From contig CAWIQJ010000005.1 in assembly GCA_963838235.1 (NCBI GenBank), positions 1,488,001-1,552,000 of the forward strand: a stretch of DNA of 64,000 nucleotides. Direction: 5' to 3'. Shown piece by piece: positions 18,602 through 28,273 of this stretch (positions are counted from its first letter, which is position 1; every line of letters starts with the position of its first letter). The translations under genes and the position numbers were made by a program. Under the pieces are notes generated by a model, which worked only from the letters and a program-made list of their open reading frames with translations, did not search any database and was not told the DNA's origin. The stretch comes from JAFECT01 sp963838235. GTDB taxonomy: Bacteria > Pseudomonadota > Alphaproteobacteria > Caulobacterales > Caulobacteraceae.

Positions 18602-19918
18602 ATGTCCGTTTTCAAATCGGCCCTTCTTGCCGCCGCCTGTCTCGCGTTCGCGGGCGCTGCGTCCGCCATGGATGTCGCCGCGAGCAAGGCCGCGGTCGAT
18701 AAGGTGCTGGACGGCGAGTACCCGCACCTGGATGCACTCTACAAGGACATCCACGCTCATCCCGAGCTCGGCCACCACGAGACGCGCACGGCGGCGCTCC
18801 TGGCCAAGGAGATGCGCGACCTCGGCTATGAGGTGACCGAGCATGTCGGCGGCACGGGGGTGGTGGCGATCCTGCACAACGGCTCGGGCCCCACGGTGAT
18901 GATCCGCACCGAGCTCGACGCCTTGCCGATGCAGGAGAAGACCGGCCTGCCCTACGCCTCGGCGGTGCAGACCGAGTGGGAGGGCAAGACCACTTACGTC
19001 GATCATTCCTGCGGCCACGACATTCACATGGCTTCATGGGTGGGCACAGCGAAGGCGTTGGTCGAACTGAAGAGCCGCTGGCACGGCACGGTGATGTTTA
19101 TCGCCCAGCCGGCGGAGGAGGTCACCGACGGCGCTGCGAGCATGATCCGTGACGGGCTGTTCACCCGGTTCAAGAAGCCCGACTACGGTTTCGCCCTGCA
19201 CGACGGCTCGTTCGAGTACGGCTACGTCAACTACAAGGCAGGCGTCATCAGCTCGAACTCCGACAGCCTCGTGATTACCTTCCACGGCCGCGGCGGTCAC
19301 GGGGCCAAGCCGCAGCAGACCATCGACCCGGTGCTGATGGCGTCGCGCTTCGTCGTCGACGTGCAGAGTATCATCAGCCGCGAGAAGGATCCGCTGCAGA
19401 TGGGGGTGATCTCCATCGGCGCGATCAACGGCGGATCGGCGGGCAACATCATCCCCGACAGCGTCACCGTGCGCGGCACCATCCGCAGCTACGACCCCAA
19501 GGTGCGCGAGAAACTGCTCGAGGGCGTTCGCCGCGTCGCCGCCGCCGAAGCCGCCATGGCCGGCGCACCTCCTCCCGACGTCGCGCTCGTCGATGGAGGC
19601 AAGGCGGTGGTCAACGACAAGGCGCTGCTCGAACGCACCGCGCCGGTGTTCAAGGCCGCGTTCGGCGCCAAGGCGCAGGAGCTGGAATATCCGAACACCG
19701 CGAGCGAGGACTATTCCGAGTACATCCTGGCCGGCGTGCCGTCGGTCTTCTTCGGCATCGGGGTCTATTCGCCGGAACGCGTGGCGGCCGCCAACGCGGG
19801 CGGCCCGCCGTTGCCGGGGAACCACTCGCCGGAGTTCGCGCCGGTGCCGGAGCCGACCATCCGCACCGGCGTGGAGGCGATCAGTCTGGCGGTGATGAAC
19901 GTGATGAGCGGTGGGTAA
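18602..19918 (+). CDS. Exported M20-family amidohydrolase
   Basis: This 438-residue protein has a signal peptide (residues 1-20, FAGAASA). The metal site is seen in HSCGHDIHMAS and QPAEEVTDGA. The dimerisation domain, with HGRGGHGAKPQQTIDPVLMA, sits near residues 225-340. A late His occurs in GNHSPEF. This is the M20D pattern (IAA-amino acid hydrolase, aminobenzoyl-glutamate or N-acyl amino acid hydrolases); the substrate is not predictable. ATG 18602 was chosen because it starts the signal peptide. It converges with the S9 peptidase at a gap of three bases. Confidence 0.9.
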   Translation: MSVFKSALLAAACLAFAGAASAMDVAASKAAVDKVLDGEYPHLDALYKDIHAHPELGHHETRTAALLAKEMRDLGYEVTEHVGGTGVVAILHNGSGPTVMIRTELDALPMQEKTGLPYASAVQTEWEGKTTYVDHSCGHDIHMASWVGTAKALVELKSRWHGTVMFIAQPAEEVTDGAASMIRDGLFTRFKKPDYGFALHDGSFEYGYVNYKAGVISSNSDSLVITFHGRGGHGAKPQQTIDPVLMASRFVVDVQSIISREKDPLQMGVISIGAINGGSAGNIIPDSVTVRGTIRSYDPKVREKLLEGVRRVAAAEAAMAGAPPPDVALVDGGKAVVNDKALLERTAPVFKAAFGAKAQELEYPNTASEDYSEYILAGVPSVFFGIGVYSPERVAAANAGGPPLPGNHSPEFAPVPEPTIRTGVEAISLAVMNVMSGG

Positions 19919-19921
19919 TCC

Positions 19922-22082
19922 CTACCCCGCCGGCTGGTATCCCGCCTTGCCGATCTGCCAGTAGAAGAACGCCAGTTCGTCGGCGATCAGGTCGTCGCGT
20001 TGCGACTTGGTCGAGCCGATGCCGTGGCCGGCGTCGTAGTCGACGCGCAGGATCACGGGTCTGCCGGATGACGTGGCGGCTTGTAATCTCGCGGTCATCT
20101 TGCCGGGCTGCCACGGCGCCACGCGCGGGTCGTTGATGCCGGTGGTCAGCAGGACCGCCGGATAGGCCACCCCGTCCTTCACGTGCGACAGAGCGTCCAC
20201 CGAGGCGAGCGCGGTGAAGCCGTCCTTGTCTTTCACGCTGCCGTACTCGACGGCATTGGCGTCGCCGTCGGTTTCGTATTCGGCGCGCAGGGCGTTGAAG
20301 TCGCCGACGTTGGAGATCACCACGCGGAACAGGTCCGGCCGCGCCGTAAGCGCCATGCCGACGGTGATGCCCCCGGCGCTGCCGCCTTGGATGAGCAGGT
20401 CGGATGGGCCAGTGTAGCCGTGCTGCACCAGATAGACCGCGCAGGCGATGAAGTCCTTGTAGGTGTTGGGCTTGTTCAGCAGCCGGCCGCCTTGGTGCCA
20501 TTCCTCGCCGAACTCGCCGCCGCCGCGCACATGCGCAACCGCGAGCACGCCGCCGTCCTCGAGCAACGGCAGATAGGTCCCGGCATAGTTCGGCAACAGC
20601 GAGATGCCGTAAGCGCCGTAGCCGATCAGCCAGGTCGGGTTGGTTCCGTCGAGTTTCAGGCCCTTCTTGTGAATGATCGACAGCGGAATCCTGGTCCCGT
20701 CGGGCGCCGTCGCCATCACCTCTTCGGCGACATAGGCCGAGGTATCGACCTTCCATGGCGCGGCGAGGTTGGCCGGGGTCGCTGTCGCAATGCCGTTGGT
20801 CAGGAACCACTGCGATGGCAAGAGCCAGCTCTGCAGACTGAACAGGGCGCCGGGCTTGCCGGGATCAGTGACCGGTTCGCCAATGGAGCCATCGGCGGGC
20901 AACGGCGCGTCGGCGAGACTCCCGCTCTTGAAATCGTAGCGCGCGAGATGGCTGATTCCGCCGTCGAGCTCTTCGACGTAGAGGCCGTCGGACGCGACGG
21001 TCAGGCTGCGCAACACGCGCCGGCTCGGCGCGACGATGACCTTGGCGTGGGCCAGGTCGGGCGCCGCGGCGTCGGTCTCGATCACCTTGAAGCGCGAAGC
21101 GCCGCGATAGCTCAAGAGGAACAGGCGAGAGCCCGACAGAGCGAAGTTGCTGACCTGGTCGTCCACGTCGGCCACCTTGCGCCAGGGCGCATCGGGGCCG
21201 GTCGCCTTGTCGGCGGGCGCGACATAGAGGCTGAGCGCCGGCAGGTCGCCGTGCTGGACCACCGCGATCGCCCAGGGCGAGCCCGCGGCGGTCACGATCA
21301 AGGGACTGTCGACCGGCGCGTCGGGGATGTTCTTCACGCTGGGCCCGATCAGCTGCACGTCGGTGTCGGGATCGGTCCCGACGATGTGCAGATAGGCGGC
21401 GCTGTTCAGGTATTTGTCGGTTTCCTTGGCGCCGGGCTGGAGCTTCTGGAAGCGGTTGTAGAAGAACGAACGGCCGTCCGCGCGCCAGCTCGGCGCGCCG
21501 TCCTCGGTGCGGTCGATGGTTTCGGCGGACTCCTGACCGCTGTCGACATCGAGGATGTGGATGACGCTCGCCTCCGATCCGCCCGGCGAGGTTCCGTAGG
21601 CGATGCGATGGCCGTCGAGCGACGGGCGATAATAATCGATCGAAAAGTGGTGGCCCGCGGTCGCCGACTTGTCCGGGTCGACCAGCAGCCGCTCGGCGCC
21701 GTCCAAACCATCGCGCACATAGAGCTTGAAGGTATCCTGCCCCGGCTCGCGCTTCTCGTAGAACACGCGCCCGCCCGCGTACTGCACGCTGGTGATGGAC
21801 GCGCCCACCGCGGTCGCCGCAGCGATCCGTTTCGCCAGCGCGTCACGCCCGGGAATCCGCGCGAGAGTTCGCGCGGGCGTAGTCGTTCTCGCCCTTGGCC
21901 CAATCGAGGAACCGCGGCGCCGTCCGATCCTCCATCCAGCGGTAGGGATCGGTTACGCTGACCCCGAAATAGGTGTCGGTCACCGGCTCGACGGCGGCCA
22001 CCGGCGGTTTGGGCGAGGGCGCGGCAGAGGCGGCGGCAGCCAGGGCAGCGGCGACGGCAGCCAGAGTCAGTGTCGAACGCAT
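19922..22082 (-). CDS. Prolyl oligopeptidase family (S9) peptidase, exported (one frameshift as read)
   Basis: The corrected protein is about 719 residues. It has a signal peptide and the typical entry motif VTDPYRWMEDRTAPRFLDWA. A seven-bladed propeller covers residues 80-430. The catalytic alpha/beta domain has IQGGSAGGITVGM (Ser near 566), GINDPRVAPWQPGKM (Asp near 650) and DYDAGHGIGSTKSQ (His near 684). One extra base near 21850 separates the signal-peptide part (22082 to about 21845) from the rest. The enzyme cleaves short peptides after proline; exported homologues act in peptide scavenging. It is one of four exported peptidases or amidohydrolases in the window. Confidence 0.92.
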
Positions 22083-22214
22083 GCAAGGTCCCCTCGACTT
22101 TGGGGGACAATGCCAAAGGCCGAGCGGGAGCGCGACCCTTCAGATGGCGACTTGAGCCCTTCTCGCCCGGCCCCTAGCCTTGAGACGCCCCCCGAGGAGT
22201 CGCCAAAGGCCGAC

Positions 22215-22997
22215 ATGCGGATCACCACCTGGAACGTCAATTCGGTCAACGCCCGGATCGAGACCGTGCTCGACTTCTTCCGTGAGGCGGCGCCGGACGT
22301 CGCCTGCCTGCAGGAAATCAAGTGCGTCAATGAGAACTTCCCGCGCGAACCGTTTGAAAGCCTTGGCTATAATGTCGAGGTTCACGGCCAGAAGAGCTAT
22401 AACGGCGTAGCCCTGCTCTCGAAGTTCCCCCTGTCGGAGGTGCGACGCGGTCTGCCCGGCGGCGACGCCGACGAGCAGTCCCGCTACCTCGAGGCCCTGG
22501 TCGAGGCGCCCCGCCCGGTGCGGGTGGGGTCGATCTATCTGCCCAACGGCAATCCGCTCGGGACCGAGAAGTTCGACTACAAGCTCCGCTGGATGGGGCG
22601 CCTCAGGGCGCACGCTGCGGGGCTGCTGGCGTTCGAAGAGGCGCTGGTCCTGGCCGGCGACTACAACGTCATTCCCGAGCCCGAGGATTGCGACAACCCA
22701 TCGTCGTGGATGGGCGACGCCCTGTTCCAGCCGGAAAGCCGGGCTGCGTGGCGGGCCCTGTTGAACCTCGGCTTCACCGACGCACATGCGGCGGCAGGCG
22801 AACCGCCCGGGACCTACACCTTCTGGGACTATCAGGCGGGCGCCTGGCAGAAGAACCACGGCATCCGCATCGATCACGCCTTCCTGTCGCCGCAGGCGGC
22901 GGACGCCCTGGCGTCGATCACCACGCACCGCGACATGCGCGCGCGGGAGAAGCCGTCCGACCATGTGCCGGTGACGGTGGAGCTCAACCTCGCGTGA
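22215..22997 (+). CDS. xthA: Exodeoxyribonuclease III
   Basis: This 260-residue AP endonuclease and 3'-exonuclease acts in base-excision repair. The motifs are TWNVNSVNARIE, CLQEIKC (metal-binding Glu), VLAGDYNVIPEPEDCDNP (catalytic Asp/Asn), IRIDHAFLS and SDHVPVTVEL (catalytic His). ATG at 22215 starts the conserved N-terminus. The frame runs open further upstream but without family similarity. The stop overlaps the next gene's GTG by four bases, implying coupling. Confidence 0.95.
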   Translation: MRITTWNVNSVNARIETVLDFFREAAPDVACLQEIKCVNENFPREPFESLGYNVEVHGQKSYNGVALLSKFPLSEVRRGLPGGDADEQSRYLEALVEAPRPVRVGSIYLPNGNPLGTEKFDYKLRWMGRLRAHAAGLLAFEEALVLAGDYNVIPEPEDCDNPSSWMGDALFQPESRAAWRALLNLGFTDAHAAAGEPPGTYTFWDYQAGAWQKNHGIRIDHAFLSPQAADALASITTHRDMRAREKPSDHVPVTVELNLA

Positions 22998-23575
22998 CCG
23001 AGGCGCTGCGCACCATTCTGCAACTGGCGCTCGCGGGCGCGGCGCTGACCGCGCTCGCCATGGCGGTGGGCTGGTGGTTCGAGACGTCGCGCAGGCTGAA
23101 GCGCAACCTGCGCCAGGTGCTGGGCGGCGCACCCGACGCAATCGCGGTGGATCCGTCGGACGGGCGCGCGGCGGCGATCCGCTTCGACGCACGCCAGCTC
23201 GCGGTGCTGTGGGACAAGGGCGCCTCGGGCCTGGTCTACGCCTTCGAAGAGATCGAAGGCGCCGAGCTGATCGTCGACGGCCATGTGGCGGCGCGGGTCG
23301 CGCGCGGCGAGGCGCGGCGGCCGCTGGATGCAATCGGCCGCGACGCGGACCATGTGGCGCTGCGCCTGATTTTCGCCGACGCGCGGTTTCCGGAATTCGA
23401 ACTCGACCTGTGGGGCGTGGCGTCGTCGCACCGTCCCGGGAGTGAGACCCCGGCGGATGCAGTGCGGTCGGGTCGGCGCTGGCTCAGCCACGTGGACGCG
23501 GTGATCAAGCGCTCGAAGGCCAAGGCGAAAAGGCGCGACGAGGCGTACCCGGAAGAGGACGAAGAGGAAGAATAG
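22994..23575 (+). CDS. Uncharacterised membrane-anchored protein coupled to xthA
   Basis: This 193-residue protein starts GTG at 22994 (TEALRTILQLALAGAALTAL), overlapping the xthA stop. One N-terminal membrane helix (about 8-30) is followed by a soluble domain. That domain includes IAVDPSDGRAAAIRFDARQL, GLVYAFEEIEGAELIVDGHV and a C-terminal Lys/Arg patch, then an extremely acidic tail (EEDEEEE). The central block resembles short cytosolic domains that read out a membrane signal. I cannot assign a family. A GTGA overlap with a DNA repair gene may be only transcriptional convenience. Confidence 0.8.
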   Translation: MTEALRTILQLALAGAALTALAMAVGWWFETSRRLKRNLRQVLGGAPDAIAVDPSDGRAAAIRFDARQLAVLWDKGASGLVYAFEEIEGAELIVDGHVAARVARGEARRPLDAIGRDADHVALRLIFADARFPEFELDLWGVASSHRPGSETPADAVRSGRRWLSHVDAVIKRSKAKAKRRDEAYPEEDEEEE

Positions 23576-23582
23576 CCCTCAC

Positions 23583-23615
23583 TCCCGCCCATCCCGGCGA
23601 ATGCCGGGACCCAGG
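23583..23615. repeat. Third copy of the GAATGCCGGGACCCAG repeat
   Basis: The sequence CATCCCGGCGAATGCCGGGACCCAG near 23588-23612 matches the core of the two copies at 3644-3675 and 3739-3771. It holds the small palindrome CCGGCGAATGCCGG and stands between two convergent genes. It is a single unpaired copy. Confidence 0.8.
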
Positions 23616-23706
23616 GGTCGACAACGGCTTCTGGATCCTGACGAGAGCGTACCTGGTGCTGGTCATCGCTGCTCTGAAAAAGGGCGAGGACGCCTGAGCA
23701 CAGAAC

Positions 23707-24147
23707 CTAGCGCTCCAACGTCACCGACAGCACCACCACCTCGGCCGACGGAAGCTTGCTGTGAATGGCCAGGACCGTCAGTGTCGCGTTCGAGTTCGGC
23801 TGCGAGGCCTTCATCGCCGCGAAGGCGGTGACCACGCCCTCGATCGACTCGCGCCGTGCGGCGTCGTCCCCGCCTGCCGCGTCGCCGCCGTCCGCACGCG
23901 TCGCGGGCCTGAGCGCTTGGCCCACGCCGCCGGCCTGAATGCAGCTGAAGCTGAACGTGTCGGCGCCGACCAGGTGGTCGACTTCCTTGCAGGTCAAGCC
24001 GATTTTAGGGCCGCCTGCGGGCGCAGCGACGGTGTCGCCGGACGACTTGCCCTTGACCGTGGTGTACGACTGCGGACCGGCCTGCGCGCTCGCGCCGAAC
24101 AGGACAGCGGTCAAGATTGCAGCCAGCGCCAAAGACGGTTTGGACAT
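23707..24147 (-). CDS. Small exported uncharacterised protein
   Basis: This 146-residue protein has a signal peptide (MSKPSLALAAILTAVLFGAS, cleavage after AQA). The mature part has two Cys (GLTCKEVDHLVGADTFSFSC) that could pair, an acidic Gly-rich middle, and a hydrophobic C-terminus AEVVVLSVTLER. ATG 24147 was chosen over an in-frame codon at 24249 because it opens the signal sequence. No family is recognised. Confidence 0.7.
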   Translation of the reverse strand: MSKPSLALAAILTAVLFGASAQAGPQSYTTVKGKSSGDTVAAPAGGPKIGLTCKEVDHLVGADTFSFSCIQAGGVGQALRPATRADGGDAAGGDDAARRESIEGVVTAFAAMKASQPNSNATLTVLAIHSKLPSAEVVVLSVTLER

Positions 24148-24202
24148 GGGCGTCTCCCAATGAGCGCTGATTGGCGCTGGGAAAGCCGCGGTTGTCCAGG
24201 AC

Positions 24203-25345
24203 TTAGCTGTTCCGCCGCTCGACGGCCGCGAGGAAGCGGTCGCAGACATAGTCGGCCTGGGCGTCGGTCAGGTAGGGGTGCAGCGGCAGGGACAGGACGC
24301 GGTCGGCCAGGCGCTCGGCCTCGGGCAGGCCGCCGACCGGCGCGTATTTCTCGAAGGCCTTCATGGTGTGGAGCGGCTGCGGGTAGTAGATCGCGCTCGG
24401 GACGCCGTCTTCCTTCAGCCGCGCCTGAACCGCATCGCGGTCGTCGATGGCGACCGTGTAATAGCCCCAGCCGCTCTCACGTTTGCTCCCGAAATCAACG
24501 AGATCGGAAGCGCCGTTGAGGCGGCGGTTGTAGAGGGCGGCCAGTTCCCCGCGCCGGGCCAGCTCCTCGCCGAAGATGGCCAGCTTCTCGGTCACGATGG
24601 CGCACTGGATGGAATCCAGCCGGCCGTTCATGCCCGGCCGCACGCTCTCCTTCCGCGCCGCGTCGGTGCCGTGCCAGCGAACCTGTTCGCAGGCCTCCCA
24701 CAGCTTGTCGTCGCGGAACATGATGGCGCCGCCGTCGCCGTAGCAACCGAGCGACTTGGCCGGGAAGAAGCTGGTCGCGGTGACCGGGGCGATGTTCCCG
24801 GCGTAACGCCCCTCGAACTTGCAGCCGAACGACTGGGCCGCGTCGGCCATGACATAGAGGCTGTGCTTCTCGGCGATGGGAAAGATCGCTTCATAGTCCG
24901 CGGGAATGCCGAAGAGATCGACCGCGATGATCAGGCGGGGCGTGAGGCCCTGGGCCTTCGCCTCGCCGATGCGGCGTTCCAGGTCGGCGGGGTCCATGCC
25001 GTAGTCCGACCCGCGCACGTCCACGAACACCGGTGTCGCGCCGGACAGGATCGCTGCCGAACAGGTGGCGTTGTAGGTGAAGGCCGGGATGAACACCGCG
25101 TCCTTGGGACCTAAGTCCATCGCCATCATCGGCATGATCAGGGCGTCGGTGCCGTTGCCCACCGCCAGCGCCTTGGCGGCGCCGGTGAAGGCGCACAGGG
25201 CCTCTTCGAGTTCACGCACCTCCGGCCCGTTGATATAGGCGCCGTGGTCCAGGATGGCGGTGAAACGCGCCTCGACCTTGCCGCGGATGCGCTTTTGCTG
25301 CGCCATGAGATCGACGAAGGCGATGGGCGCCGGAGGGGTGGGCAT
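24203..25345 (-). CDS. DegT/DnrJ/EryC1/StrS-type sugar aminotransferase
   Basis: The product is a 380-residue PLP enzyme that aminates a keto sugar nucleotide. Motifs are FVDLMAQQKRIRGKVEARF, ALAVGNGTDALIMPMMAM, VFIPAFTYNATCSAAILSG, and FFPAKSLGCYGDGGAI, whose Lys forms the Schiff base. IYYPQPLHTMKAFEKY sits near the C-terminus. This is the WbpE/DesV-like architecture used for amino sugars in O-antigens or secondary metabolites. The next gene upstream on the same strand (25379) encodes a Gfo/Idh/MocA dehydrogenase. The pair fits WbpB/WbpE-type oxidation and amination of a UDP-sugar acid, but substrate is inference. Confidence 0.92.
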   Translation of the reverse strand: MPTPPAPIAFVDLMAQQKRIRGKVEARFTAILDHGAYINGPEVRELEEALCAFTGAAKALAVGNGTDALIMPMMAMDLGPKDAVFIPAFTYNATCSAAILSGATPVFVDVRGSDYGMDPADLERRIGEAKAQGLTPRLIIAVDLFGIPADYEAIFPIAEKHSLYVMADAAQSFGCKFEGRYAGNIAPVTATSFFPAKSLGCYGDGGAIMFRDDKLWEACEQVRWHGTDAARKESVRPGMNGRLDSIQCAIVTEKLAIFGEELARRGELAALYNRRLNGASDLVDFGSKRESGWGYYTVAIDDRDAVQARLKEDGVPSAIYYPQPLHTMKAFEKYAPVGGLPEAERLADRVLSLPLHPYLTDAQADYVCDRFLAAVERRNS

Positions 25346-25378
25346 ACTTCTATCTCTTCAGTGACGTGGGGGAGAAAA

Positions 25379-26296
25379 TCAGGCGGCTTCGTCAACGGCC
25401 AGCGCCAGGGCGAGCGCCCTAACCGCCTCTTCGCCGGTAACCGCGGGCCGGGGCGCTTCGCCGCGGGCGGCGGCGAGGAAATCCGACACGCTGGCGCCCA
25501 GGGGGTCCGACCCGCGCGGCGTTTCGGCGAAGCCGGCGTTGAGCGCGAACGGGGTGGTGTTCTCGAAGGTGCGTTGCATGAAATCGATCGACACATGGCC
25601 CGAGGGATAGACCACCCGCATGGTCCGCTCGCGCCCGTCGGCGGCGCGCGAGGCGGAGAAGGCTGCGACCATGCCGTCCTGGAAGGTGATCTCGGCCTTG
25701 CTCTCGTCGGCGAGGTCGCCGCGCAGCGCGCGTGAGCGGGCCTCGACCTTGGCGGCGTCGCCCTGGGACAGCGACAGCGCCAAGTCCAGATCGTGGATCA
25801 TCAGGTCGAGCACCACCGAAATGTCGACGCTGCGCCCCGTCCACGGACCCTGACGGTTGGCTTCGATGCGCACGGGCCGCTCCGGCGTGGAGAACAGGCC
25901 CATCTCGGCGAAGACGATGCGTTCCTGGTGGCCACAGGCCAGTACCCGCCTGTTTTCGTTCGCGGCGCCGATAATCGCCTCGGCCTCCTGGATTGTCGGT
26001 GCGATGGGCTTTTCGACATAGACGTGGACGCCCCGCTCGAGGGCCTTCACCGCCAGCGCCGCGTGCGCCTCGGCCGGGGCCGCTACGGTCAGGACGTCGA
26101 TCTGCGAGATGAACTCATCCCAGTGGTCGGCCTCGAAGCCGCGGGCGCCGATCTTCTGGGCAAGCTCCAACGCGCGGCCGGTGCCGCGGTCGTAGACCCC
26201 GACCAGCTCGAGGCCGTCGCTCTGCGTGTACTTGTTGGCGTGGTAGCCGCCGAACACCCCGGCGCCGGCCACACCAGCCCTCAAAACCTTGCTCAT
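25379..26296 (-). CDS. Gfo/Idh/MocA-family oxidoreductase
   Basis: This 305-residue NAD(P)-dependent dehydrogenase has a Rossmann entry GVAGAGVFGGYHANKYTQ, the conserved VYVEKPIAPT, and a family C-terminal domain with DLMIHDLDLALSL. It lies 33 bases upstream of the aminotransferase on the same strand, so the two are probably one operon. Oxidation of a sugar hydroxyl followed by transamination is the usual use of such a pair. No acetyltransferase or UDP-sugar dehydrogenase lies next to them in the window. Confidence 0.88.
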   Translation of the reverse strand: MSKVLRAGVAGAGVFGGYHANKYTQSDGLELVGVYDRGTGRALELAQKIGARGFEADHWDEFISQIDVLTVAAPAEAHAALAVKALERGVHVYVEKPIAPTIQEAEAIIGAANENRRVLACGHQERIVFAEMGLFSTPERPVRIEANRQGPWTGRSVDISVVLDLMIHDLDLALSLSQGDAAKVEARSRALRGDLADESKAEITFQDGMVAAFSASRAADGRERTMRVVYPSGHVSIDFMQRTFENTTPFALNAGFAETPRGSDPLGASVSDFLAAARGEAPRPAVTGEEAVRALALALAVDEAA

Positions 26297-26455
26297 TCCG
26301 ACTCTTCCGACCCCCCGGGGTCAGCGCGGCGGACCCTGCCGTCCGGACCCGGCCGAAGCAAGGCGGACCCCGATCACATCGAGTCGCGGTTTGTTGCGCC
26401 CTGCGGCCAGTGGGCGCAGGGTGAAGCTTGGCCGTCCGGACGCCGGGAGAGACCC

Positions 26456-27022
26456 ATGATCCGCAAGGTGCTGAGTATGAGCGTAATCGCCTTTTTGGTC
26501 ACAGCGGCGGTCGGGAGCGCCGCCCAGGCCGCGCCATCCGGCGACGCAGCCGCCTGCGCCGCCGCGCTCGACGTGGTCACCGCTCAGGTCGAGGGTCACA
26601 AGTCGCCGAGGCCCTGGGCCGTCATCGGCCAATCAGGCTCACGCGACGACGGGCTGACCGCGTCTGCCCTGCGCAAGGCGACGAAGAAAGACCCGCCCTC
26701 GCCGGTCCTGGCTGCGAAGTTCGTCCATCAGGAGGAAGTCGACCCCCTGGCGGCTTGCGCCGACGTCCGCGGATTCCTCGAGCGCAACAAGATCGCCCAC
26801 GATCAGGCGACCATCGATCAGATCACCGCGAAGCCCGGCAAGAACGCGCTTGAGATATTCAGCCTCTCCCTCCCGGTGCTGAGCGCCGACGGCAAGGACG
26901 CGCTGGCCGACACGAGCGAGCCCCACGGCGCGAACGGCGTGCGCGGCTTGGTCGTCCATTTGCGCAAGGACGCAAAGGGTCATTGGCGAAAGACCGACGC
27001 CTTCGTGAACATCACGGGCTAG
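26456..27022 (+). CDS. Uncharacterised exported protein
   Basis: This 188-residue protein has a signal peptide of about 25 residues (VIAFLVTAAVGSAAQA). The mature part is helical and charged, with two Cys (AAACAAALD and LAACADVRG), and ends GLVVHLRKDAKGHWRKTDAF. It is slightly similar in layout to small periplasmic stress proteins, but I find no motif. ATG 26456 was chosen for the signal peptide; the raw open frame begins far upstream on the antisense of the Gfo/Idh gene. Confidence 0.7.
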   Translation: MIRKVLSMSVIAFLVTAAVGSAAQAAPSGDAAACAAALDVVTAQVEGHKSPRPWAVIGQSGSRDDGLTASALRKATKKDPPSPVLAAKFVHQEEVDPLAACADVRGFLERNKIAHDQATIDQITAKPGKNALEIFSLSLPVLSADGKDALADTSEPHGANGVRGLVVHLRKDAKGHWRKTDAFVNITG

Positions 27023-27079
27023 GACGCGCTTTCCCTTATAACCCGGCGCGGGCTAGAAGCGCCGCGTCACCCGAAAGGA

Positions 27080-27986
27080 TTGAGCGTGGCACGCCTGTTC
27101 GGCGCATATGTGGTCGTGGACTGGACGGCGGCCGAGGGTCGCAAGACCGGGGAGCAGTCGCTCTGGATCGGGGTGATGAAGCGCGATGTGCGCTTCCGCC
27201 TGGCCTATGAGGCGCACAATCCGGCCACCCGCGCTGAGGGCGAGGCGCAGCTGCGCGCCATCCTGGCCGACCTGGCGCGGCGCGGCGACCGCGCCCTGGT
27301 GGCGCTCGACTTTCCGCTTGGGTTCCCCGAGGGGACGGCCGGGCGGCTCGATCTCGGCGGCTGGCCGGCGTTGTGGAGCTTCATGGCGTCCAACGTCGTC
27401 GACAAGCCGGACAACACCAACAACCGTTTCGCCGTCGGCGCCAAGATGAACCGGCTGATGACCGACGAGGCGCGGCCGTTCTGGGGCGCGCCGCAGCGTC
27501 AGACGCAACGCTGGATGGCCTCCACCAAGCCGGCCGCCGGCTATGGCGACATCGCCGAGTTCCGTCGCACGGAGCTGGCGACCCGGAAGCTCGGCAAGGC
27601 GATGGCCAAGAGCGTGTGGCCGATGCAGGGCGCGGGCTCGGTCGGCGGACACGCGCTGCTGGGGATCGCGGCGGCGAAACGCATCGTGGATGGGTTGGGC
27701 GCGAACGCGGCGGTCTGGCCGTTCGGCACGGGCTGGCGTGCGCTGACGGCGGCCGACGTCGAGCCGTTGAACGCGCTGTTCGTCGAGGTGTACGCGCCCC
27801 TGTTCCCCGCGAAGGCGGAGCCGGGCGAAACGAAATCCGCCACCGCCGTGCGCGGCGTGGCCGAAGCGCTGGCGAAACTGGACGAAGCGGAGAAATTGGG
27901 TGCGGCGTTCGCGCCGTCGAAGGGCGCAACCGAGGCGGACGTCGCCTCGGTCGAACGCGAAGAAGGCTGCGATCTTCGGGGCGTAG
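27080..27986 (+). CDS. Conserved uncharacterised protein, often mislabelled CbiG or molybdopterin-guanine synthesis
   Basis: The protein starts TTG 27080 or GTG 27086 (ARLFGAYVVVDWTAAEGRKT). It contains ALVALDFPLGFPEG and KSVWPMQGAGSVGGHALLGI, then VWPFGTG. This set occurs in a widespread alphaproteobacterial family that databases sometimes call CbiG or molybdopterin guanine dinucleotide related, without evidence I know of. The VVDW and DFPLG segments suggest an RNase H-like fold. One extra C near 27970 hides the natural end: without it the frame finishes EREEGWIFGA with TAG at 27984-27986. As read, it runs on to 28069 with poor sequence. Confidence 0.75.
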
Positions 27987-28242
27987 GCGCCCGCCTGACC
28001 CTGTGTCCTCGCCGCCACGCATCACCCATACCTGCGTTCGCGCACCTTGCGCATCGTCTCCACCTCTGAAATACCGCCGCTCCCTGAAACACCCGGGACC
28101 TCCACCCGAATGACCTGTGACGCACACCTCGCCATGAACCTACGCACCACCCGGTGCGAGCGTTCGCGCGCGTCGCGGTCTGCTTCCTGGCAGCCGCCGT
28201 CGACGGCGCGCACGCCCACTCACGCCTGAGCCGAGCCTCGAT

Positions 28243-28261
28243 CCGTAGGCGCGGCCTACGG
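28243..28261. promoter_or_regulatory. Inverted repeat just upstream of the 28274 gene
   Basis: CCGTAGG (28243-28249) and CCTACGG (28255-28261) are a perfect 7-bp inverted repeat with a 5-base spacer, ending 12 bases before the ATG. It could be an operator or an RNA hairpin near the ribosome site. The rest of the 287-base gap 27987-28273 shows nothing I can support. Confidence 0.4.
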
Positions 28262-28273
28262 AAGCACGAGACG

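Noticed and set aside
20183..21961. 592-codon plus-strand frame antisense to the S9 peptidase
   Set aside because: Arg/Gly/Val/His-rich shadow of a high-GC gene; the minus strand has catalytic motifs and a signal peptide.
28022..28219. Small minus frame ending RKVRERRYG
   Set aside because: No ribosome site or family signal; part of the run-on after the frameshift in the 27080 gene.
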